A DNA stretch of 64,000 nt from Kalmusia sp. IMI 367209 (lineage: Eukaryota; Ascomycota; Dothideomycetes; Pleosporales; Didymosphaeriaceae). This document shows, piece after piece, positions 58,801-64,000 of this stretch (positions are counted from its first letter, which is position 1; every line of letters begins with the position of its first letter). The translations under genes and the position numbers were made by a program. Below the pieces are notes generated by a model. That model worked only from the letters and a program-made list of their open reading frames with translations, did no database searches and was not told the origin of the DNA. The DNA lies in NCBI GenBank assembly GCA_027946365.1, contig JAPEUQ010000002.1:1364001-1428000 (forward strand), written 5' to 3'.

Positions 58801-59522
58801 CACTCAACCTAATTCATCCAGTGCCTGGTCGCTCGCGTACGTGGACTGCGACCAACGCAGGAAACATACTACCACCTGTTGCCCGGCACGGTCGGACAGA
58901 GACTGAAGTAGGAGACGCTATTTTCCCTGTAGCCCGACAGGAATCGTACAGGGAGCCAAAAAACATCATCGAGGACCAAGAGCTAGCAGCCTCAGAGTCC
59001 GAGCCGAATCTGAGTCCAAAGCTACCACCGAACGACGACGTGGACGATTTACTCTCTGGGTTGTCGACTGTCAATATCGCTGAACATGCCGGGTCGTCGC
59101 AAGATCCGGCTCATACCACCGCGACTATCACTCCAGGCAAAGCGGAATCGAGCGGATCCCACATAAGCCCCGTCGATCCTAATAGTTTCGATCTTACAGA
59201 TATCAACCTCGAAAATTACTACGAACATGCCCTACCACCGCCGCTTGGCATGCTCTCGTCACTACAAGACATGTTCGATGACACTGAGGTACCTAGTATA
59301 GCGGCAGAAGGAAAAATCCCTAAAAGATATACTGTACCTTACACAAAGATCGATAAGAGGTTGGTGGATGCGAAAGTGCTTAAGGAAGCGGATGAGGAGT
59401 TTAGTGAGAAGAAAGAGCGCTTTCATGTGTTCAGGTTGATGGAGAAAGAGGAGGTACTAAGTTTCGCAGAGAGATCGAGGGAGGTCTGGACACAGGAGAA
59501 GAAACTTGATGCGGAAAAGTAA
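52811..59522 (+). CDS. Giant C2H2-finger, tandem macro-domain, winged-helix-like protein
   Basis: Eight-exon model: 52811-53949, 53989-54012, 54068-55299, 55357-55475, 55573-56722, 56774-57064, 57176-57285 and 57384-59522. All joins are in phase: 2,067 residues. Order: an N-terminal helical domain (LGKFRLW-like FGRFRVWSGNLGALQKG) and acidic linker; finger cluster at about 360-500 (FECPYCRHILPF, QPYVCTYAECQTSDQLFRSR, HRKAWRCPEH, KCPICYAPADMEG); macro domain 1 at about 785-950 (VDAIVNSANNTLS, PCLGTGGVGFPTRMAARIA); a helical spacer; macro domain 2 at about 1210-1380 (LVNSTDVHFSGMGRLDRTIF, IPSLGTGMLNYPRRDS); a beta-rich part at about 1540-1660; a winged-helix-like segment at about 1780-1850 (RVLTYIESRAQNAVNEQELA); and a C-terminus like fungal DUF8035 (VPYTKIDKRLVDAKVLKEAD). 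Macro domains bind ADP-ribose. The 39-nt first intron is the least certain join. Confidence 0.8.
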
Positions 59523-60070
59523 GCAGAAAAGGCTAGGAAAACGGGAAGTTGTGTATCTTACAAGGAAAATCCTATGACGAATTAAAGACTTGATGGTAAC
59601 GGCTTGTCTTCCTGCAAACCTACAGCATCCATTTTGCTTTGTATGTCTATTAGCTACATCATGCTACTAAGTGCCAGATTCACAAAAATCATCGTCGTTC
59701 AGCTACTTGGAGAGAAACTGATGCATTTCGCCCTTGTCGCGCGCCGAATTTCATGGTTGCATTTTCTCGAACTTTGTATTCTGCATGATTCTCAGCTGGA
59801 CGCCACTATTTCGTCGTAGAGCGCGTGAGTTGCTGCTGATTTGCCAGCCTTGCCTTATGATTTCTCCAGCCCCAGCGAACGCATGCTCGTGTTCGCTTAT
59901 GGTGCATGCAACTGTCGAGGCTATACATGACTATCGCTGCTAAATTTATTTTTGTCGCCTCGTTTCAGCCTTATGCACTCGACATATATTCAGCGACTCG
60001 ACAGTGATGCGCCTTGCACTTCGTACAGCGAGACTCATCTTTTCATAGGTGTGCTACCTGCAGTGATTAT
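59523..60070. other. Intergenic region
   Basis: 3' flank of the macro-domain gene and promoter of the CorA-like gene. Only short frames; nothing else recognised. Confidence 0.5.
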
Positions 60071-61834
60071 ATGAAAATGGATTTGCCCCCTCCACGATCT
60101 CGTTTTACGAGAAGCTCCCTGCACTACTATCGGACATTAGAAACACCCTACAGGAGGATTTCAGATGACGACCTCGTCAAGAATATACAGAATGACTCCA
60201 GACTCAAGAAGAATGCAGTCTGCATAATCGAATCGATCAAAGAGCCGTTGATGCAAAAACTCGACAGCGTATACCCAGGCTTTCTCGATTTCGCTACCCG
60301 GCACAACAACCTTGAGGACCAACATAATACTCGTGTTGAGAATCAAGAGACAGTAGATGCATTCGGCGCTATCCGTATAGATGGGACTTATGAATGCCAT
60401 GAGTGGAAAGGTAGTCATGTTAGTTTGAAAGCGTTTCGAGGCAAGGGCGACAAGAGAATTGTGGATGGGGACAACGAGGAGATGTATCAAGAATGTAAAC
60501 GACTGGCTCGTTTATCGTACTGTCGGATCACCCCTTATTGCTGTCAGTTCTGTATCCCCGCGAAGTCGAATAGACCTGACTAAATAACAGACTTATTCCT
60601 CGTTCATCCATTTAACGATCCGAGAGTCGAACTTTCACTAGATCGACAACATGGGCCAGTCTTCCTGCGTGTGCCACTAAGCTCAAGTCATGGTAACTTG
60701 ATACTACCTCAGCTCTTCTCCGAAGAGGAGTTTAGTCTTACCGAGTCGTTGAAGGAGATTTTTCAACACGATTGGCACTTCTATGTCCTCTTTCATGATC
60801 CTCGAAAGCTCGCTACGGTCTCTCCTTCGCAGAGTAGCACCGCTGGCGCTTCTTCGCAGTCCAATTTACAGAATGCTATGCAGTCATTACCGTCTACGGA
60901 TGCACTACTACCAGCGCTTACTTCTCTATTGCCTACTACTCCACCACAGACCGCTACTCCGCCGCCAAATACGAATCCCTCACCACCTACGAATCCATCA
61001 TCATCTATCGCTCCACCAAAAACTGCTACTTCACCACCAGTTTCCGCTCCGCCGGCAACCCCAACTCTACCACTCACTAACACTTCACCACCAAGAGCTG
61101 CGACAACTTCCACACCAAACATCACACCCCAGAATAACGCTAGCTCTTCCAGCACGCAAGCCAAAAACCCCTGCTACGACGTCATCCCCGCAGACGCAAT
61201 GCTCTACATCTTCTCCAACTGTCTCTGGGACACCAATCTCCGCCTCCTCGACTCTTGCATCCAGCACCTCTCCTTCCGCGACCTCCGCGACCCGCAGACC
61301 CAAACCAACAACCTCCTCCACGACTATCGCGAAGCCCTCGAATACCTGCACAACAGCACGCACGAAGCCATAAAAATGGCGCCTAGCGCGCCCTCCCTCT
61401 CCGAATACTTCGAACGCATCCGCACTTACTTTGAAGAGCAAAACATCACGGTGTACAATCCCGTAAAGTTTCTGGGGACGACGAACAAAGAGGCAGACGC
61501 AGTCCGCGTCTTCCTGATGGAGACGTTCCAGCTGTTGATGAGCTCGATTAGTGTGAAGGAGAGTCGGCTAGCTGCGGAGCAAGCGTCCAGAACTACGGTC
61601 CTGACGTACCTTGCTATCTTATATCTACCGATGACGGTGTCGACGGGTATCTTTGGCATGAACATAAGTGAGATTAATGCGGGGGCGCCGAAGTTTTGGG
61701 CTGTGATTGCTGTGATGATCGGATTGGTAGTATTGACCTTTCCTGTCTACTACTTTTTGAAGTGGCTGGAAAGTGTGAAGAGGAAGAGGAAAGAGAAGGT
61801 GGATAAAAGGAAGGTGATGACTAAAGACGTGTGA
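60071..61834 (+). CDS. CorA-like Mg2+ transporter-family protein with GMN motif
   Basis: Exons 60071-60542 and 60591-61834, joined over a 48-nt intron with a CTGACTAAAT branch region, give 571 residues. I start at the ATG MKMDLPPPRSRF; an in-frame ATG at 60014 is an alternative. A soluble N-terminal domain (LFLVHPFNDPRVELS, VFLRVPLSSSHGN) precedes a roughly 100-residue Pro/Thr/Ser linker (LPTTPPQTATPPPNTNPSPP). The pore end has helix 1 TTVLTYLAILYLPMTVSTGI followed directly by FGMNISEIN. This keeps the GMN signature that selects hydrated Mg2+ in CorA and Mrs2. Helix 2 (WAVIAVMIGLVVLTFPVYYF) and a Lys/Arg-rich cytosolic tail end the protein. The Pro/Thr linker is unusual for a channel and resembles repeat-rich adapter regions. 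Ion transport is plausible but unproven. Confidence 0.85.
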
Positions 61835-62044
61835 AGCAACGTGGCTTAGGCCAGATTCTTGTCAGACGATATGAGATATTTTCAATCTACATTGATGGAA
61901 TATGTACCTGATTTTATTATTGTAAGCAACCATAATATAACAAGTACCCTACAAAAATTATCCGTACATCATTACCATGTTCCCATTTGGTCCCCTGTCC
62001 CATTCGTAGGCTCATTATTTGGTCGAGATATTCCTCGTGCACCG

Positions 62045-63050
62045 CTACGTTCCCGTAGCACCGCCAAGTGTCAGTATCGTCGTACCATTTGTTGCATAGT
62101 TGGTCATACTTCCCTCCTTCTCAGCGCCCACAGTGTCCTGCTCAGGTTCCTTTTTCACACCATTGGTCTGTCCAGTTGTAGTTCCTTTCGACAGTCCTGC
62201 AACTGATGTTCTTTCATTAACGTGCTCATGTGTAATCCCATTCGTAGACCCAGGCTCGTTTCTAGGTGCATGAGACGTTTTGTCGACATCAGCGTGCGCA
62301 TCATCCTGCTGCTTTCCCGCTCCATCAACCAGCCAGTTCACGCGACCTCCCGTGAGATTACTGATCCTGTCGCCAGTCGATGTTCCTTCGGGAGCGACAG
62401 CATCGCTCTGATTGAACCTAAAATCAAACGTAAACCTCGCATGCTTTAACTCCCATAAGGAAGAAGAGGAAGCTTACCACTTCAAGATGGCATAGCCACC
62501 AAGGGCCCACAGAAACAGGAAAGACGCAGTAAAAGTCGTCATGAAGATGGTGGGTAAGAGGACGAGAAGCGCCAAGCCGACCATGAAAAGGGTGAAAAGG
62601 ACCGCGGCGAGGAGCCCGACTAGGAGCGCTGTGACGAGGGAGAATAAGAATACAGATATTGAGAATATTATGAAGAGGAGAGTTGGGATGCCAGTGAGGA
62701 CGACGTGGGTAACCAGAAATGCCTATATAGTTCCGTCAGATTGGGCTTATGCTAATCGAAACGAAGCATCGATATTGAGACAGGAAAGCTCAATTAACGT
62801 AATGCCAAGATGGCAATCCGAATGCTACAAAGCTGGAAGCATCGTTGGATAATTGGAGGACTTTACTGAGTCAGATTACAAAAAGATCAAGTGGACTTAC
62901 AGCAAGCTTTGGGTTCTTTCCTGCGAAGTCCTGAAGCTTCGAAAACATCTCGGCCCTCTTATCAGATGGAGCTATCCGATCTAAGACGTTGTATAATGCA
63001 TTCCCTAGCGTTTCCAATACGGACTGGATAGTGTTCAAGAGGCCCGACAT
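62045..63050 (-). CDS. Promethin-like (LDAF1/Ldo) membrane protein
   Basis: Three exons (63050-62901, about 62723-62479 and 62417-62045) give 255 residues. The N-terminus MSGLLNTIQSVLETLGNALY is amphipathic. Exon 2 is almost wholly hydrophobic, with closely spaced hairpin-like membrane segments (VVLTGIPTLLFIIFSISVFL, LVTALLVGLLAAVLFTLFMV, LLVLLPTIFMTTFTASFLFL). The C-terminal exon is hydrophilic, Gly/Thr/Asp-rich and probably disordered. A short protein with a central pair of membrane hairpins fits the promethin family, which assembles ER lipid droplets with seipin. This is assigned by topology rather than by a sequence signature, so other small tetraspanning proteins are possible. It diverges from RPA49. 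Confidence 0.6.
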
Positions 63051-63410
63051 CTTTATTCAGAGCGACTTTGGTGTACACGGGTCGATAGTTGTTTATACTC
63101 TCAGCGAGTCTTCAGGAACACGAAAGTTACTTATTGAGAGCGTGGAGTTATTCGTACACGGCAATTTCGAACAAGGAAAATGAATAGCATACAAAACTCC
63201 TTTAGAAAGGGAGTGATTGTAACGGAAACAACAAGGTCTTTTCAGGGTTCAAGATCACGCTAACCGTCATGCCCGCTAGCCGGGGCACCAGCCACATCTG
63301 TGGCGTCGCAGGGATCAGCGCCAAGATTTCGTTTTCCAAAAATCTTAGATGCGCGCCGACAACGCTCAATACAAAGACTTTGAAGCATACATATAACTTC
63401 AGGGCACAAA
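63051..63410. other. Divergent promoter region (promethin-like gene / RPA49)
   Basis: A 360-base gap between two outward genes. No PAC element was found for RPA49. Nothing else recognised. Confidence 0.5.
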
Positions 63411-64000
63411 ATGGGCAGCGAGAAGAAGCGGAAAAGACAAGAGGAGGCAGGCGGTCGAGCGCCGAAAAAGGCCGCCATTGCGCATGCTGAAGGCAATGTG
63501 CAGGTACAACACATCGACAACAGCGAAGTCCCGGGCCCGGTAATAGGTATATAAGCCTGTTTTCACCAGTCGACACCGCATAATAGGCTAACAGTCTGAT
63601 AGCATCAACTCCAGGTCTCAAATTCCCCTCCCATATTTCCTTCAAACCATACAAACGCACCAGAATCCTCCCAACAGGAAACGTTACCGAATTGCTCCTC
63701 CAGTCATCCGATCATTCCCGCCTCGATTATACTGCGCGTGAGGAGAAAGATGGAAGCTCAGAGAGCCAGCTTAAGGACTACATCGGCGTATACGATCCCG
63801 CAACCGGCAAGATGCAGCTCATGCCGGTGAGGAGGGTTACTGTGCGAAGCACGCTGCGGAGCGAGACCGAAGAGTTACAGAACAGACAGGCCAAGATTGA
63901 GGCAGCACAGTCCTCGTTCACGGCGAAGAGACATGCTCTTGCGGCAGAATTTGGCTCTAAGAGGTCACGGAAGGCTATCGAGGATATGACGCAGAACGCT
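63411..64000 (+). CDS. RPA49: RNA polymerase I subunit A49 (5' part, runs off the window)
   Basis: Pol I-specific subunit that with A34.5 forms a TFIIF/TFIIE-like module supporting rRNA initiation and elongation in the nucleolus. Exon 1 is 63411-63546 and exon 2 starts at 63603; 178 residues are present before the window ends in an open frame. The start MGSEKKRKRQEEAGGRAPKK is basic and nuclear-signal-like. The dimerisation domain follows: GLKFPSHISFKPYKRTRILP, then LKDYIGVYDPATGKMQLMPV and RRVTVRSTLRSE. The linker QNRQAKIEAAQSSFTAKRHA and LAAEFGSKRSRKAIEDMTQN match the conserved AFGTKKSKKAI-type region of the family. The C-terminal DNA-binding tandem winged helix must lie beyond 64000. The intron (56 nt, GTATAT...TAG) is canonical. 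Partial at the window edge. Confidence 0.92.

Overview
The window is nuclear DNA of a filamentous ascomycete (Pezizomycotina; Dothideomycetes is my guess, not shown). Genes lie on both strands and are split by short introns (about 40-100 nt, GT...AG, CTAAC/CTGAC branch points). Several families are typical of moulds: a HET domain with ankyrin repeats, GMN-type CorA-like proteins, DUF7580, LPxELR proteins, a ULD-type ubiquitin-like protein and a C2H2 protein with macro domains. I saw no tRNA, rRNA, intact transposon or CRISPR array. The evidence is direct reading of the sequence plus remembered family features; no search was run.

Layout. 0-10 kb: a small secreted Cys-rich protein, CBF5 (H/ACA pseudouridine synthase), SIS1 (Hsp40) behind a strong heat-shock element, and a P5B ATPase (YPK9/ATP13A2-like). 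10-13.3 kb: a seven-exon ULD-type gene with a decayed copy of its first exon and a diverged short repeat upstream. 14-21.5 kb: INO80 diverging from BRX1. 21.7-32.5 kb: an LPxELR protein, an F-box protein, an SLC35-type transporter, a hypothetical protein, ADI1, PLP1 and the Golgi GDP-mannose transporter VRG4. 33-41.6 kb is more accessory: a protein with five KKRK modules, a HET-ankyrin protein, a CorA-like membrane protein and a tiny MGCGSS protein. 42.7-48.4 kb: HSF1 and SMI1/KNR4. 50-62 kb is a second accessory block: a DUF7580 gene divergent from a very large gene (about 2,067 aa by my splice model) with C2H2-like fingers, two macro domains and a winged-helix-like segment, then a CorA-like gene that keeps GMN. 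62-64 kb: a promethin-like membrane protein diverging from RPA49, which runs off the window.

How the genes relate. CBF5, BRX1 and RPA49 serve ribosome production; CBF5 has a PAC-like site upstream. HSF1 and its classical target SIS1 are both here, and SIS1 has a four-unit heat-shock element. The other housekeeping genes (ADI1, PLP1, VRG4, SMI1, INO80, YPK9) look like a normal core segment. The 33-41 and 50-62 kb blocks are enriched in families linked to self/non-self recognition and fungal immunity, and hold the most novel material, above all the macro-domain giant gene.
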